A stretch of DNA of 7,360 nt, from assembly GCA_021844725.1 (NCBI GenBank), contig JAKBSX010000129.1, positions 1 through 7,360 of the forward strand, read 5' to 3'. The position numbers and the translations under genes were made by a program. Positions 7,360 through 7,360 of this stretch are shown here, piece by piece. The notes under the pieces were generated by a model. That model was not told the DNA's origin, searched no databases, and worked only from the letters and a program-made list of their open reading frames with translations. How positions within the stretch are numbered: the first letter of the stretch is position 1; every line of letters starts with the position of its first letter. The DNA is from Actinomycetes bacterium. GTDB lineage: Bacteria; Actinomycetota; Acidimicrobiia; Acidimicrobiales; Acidimicrobiaceae.

Positions 7360-7360
7360 C

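Noticed and set aside
1..7360. Mobile elements, CRISPR arrays, tRNA genes or defence systems
   Set aside because: I found no array-like repeats, terminal inverted repeats, transposase motifs or tRNA-like folds; nearly every base is accounted for by four metabolic genes.

Overview
The window is a compact alpha-glucan/trehalose metabolism locus. It holds four protein-coding genes and almost no non-coding DNA. Three genes lie on the + strand: the 3' end of a maltokinase, most likely the C-terminal half of a fused trehalose synthase-maltokinase; a complete glycogen debranching enzyme of the GlgX/TreX type; and a complete maltooligosyl trehalose synthase, TreY. The fourth, on the - strand, is the catalytic part of GlgE, the maltose-1-phosphate maltosyltransferase. 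Its 5' end runs off the right edge and its stop codon lies 4 bases from the TreY stop.

Layout: 2-913 maltokinase end (cut at the left edge); 914-1017 a 104-base intergenic stretch with a possible promoter; 1018-3132 glgX/treX; 3133-3176 a short gap with a ribosome-binding-like GTGAGG; 3177-5972 treY, probably starting at TTG; 5973-5976 gap; 5977-7359 glgE on the opposite strand (cut at the right edge). I saw no RNA genes, mobile elements, CRISPR arrays or long repeats.

How the genes fit together (known pathways, applied by inference): TreS interconverts trehalose and maltose, maltokinase makes maltose 1-phosphate with ATP, and GlgE adds the maltosyl unit to an alpha-1,4-glucan. The debranching enzyme releases linear maltooligosaccharides, and TreY turns their reducing end into a trehalosyl unit, which TreZ would release as trehalose. 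The locus therefore carries parts of both the trehalose-to-glucan and the glucan-to-trehalose routes, a potential cycle. TreZ, the branching enzyme GlgB and the TreS catalytic domain are not visible and may lie outside.

Organism: base composition looks moderate, with frequent AGA/AGG arginine and ATA isoleucine codons. glgX has no clear Shine-Dalgarno sequence and has an AT-rich element about 21-27 bases before its ATG. This differs from the high-GC actinobacteria in which the GlgE pathway is best known and would suit an archaeon or a moderate-GC bacterium. The sequence alone does not settle it. The enzymes are recognisable members of known families with catalytic residues intact; I see no clearly undescribed system. 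The points of interest are gene arrangement, start choice and host.
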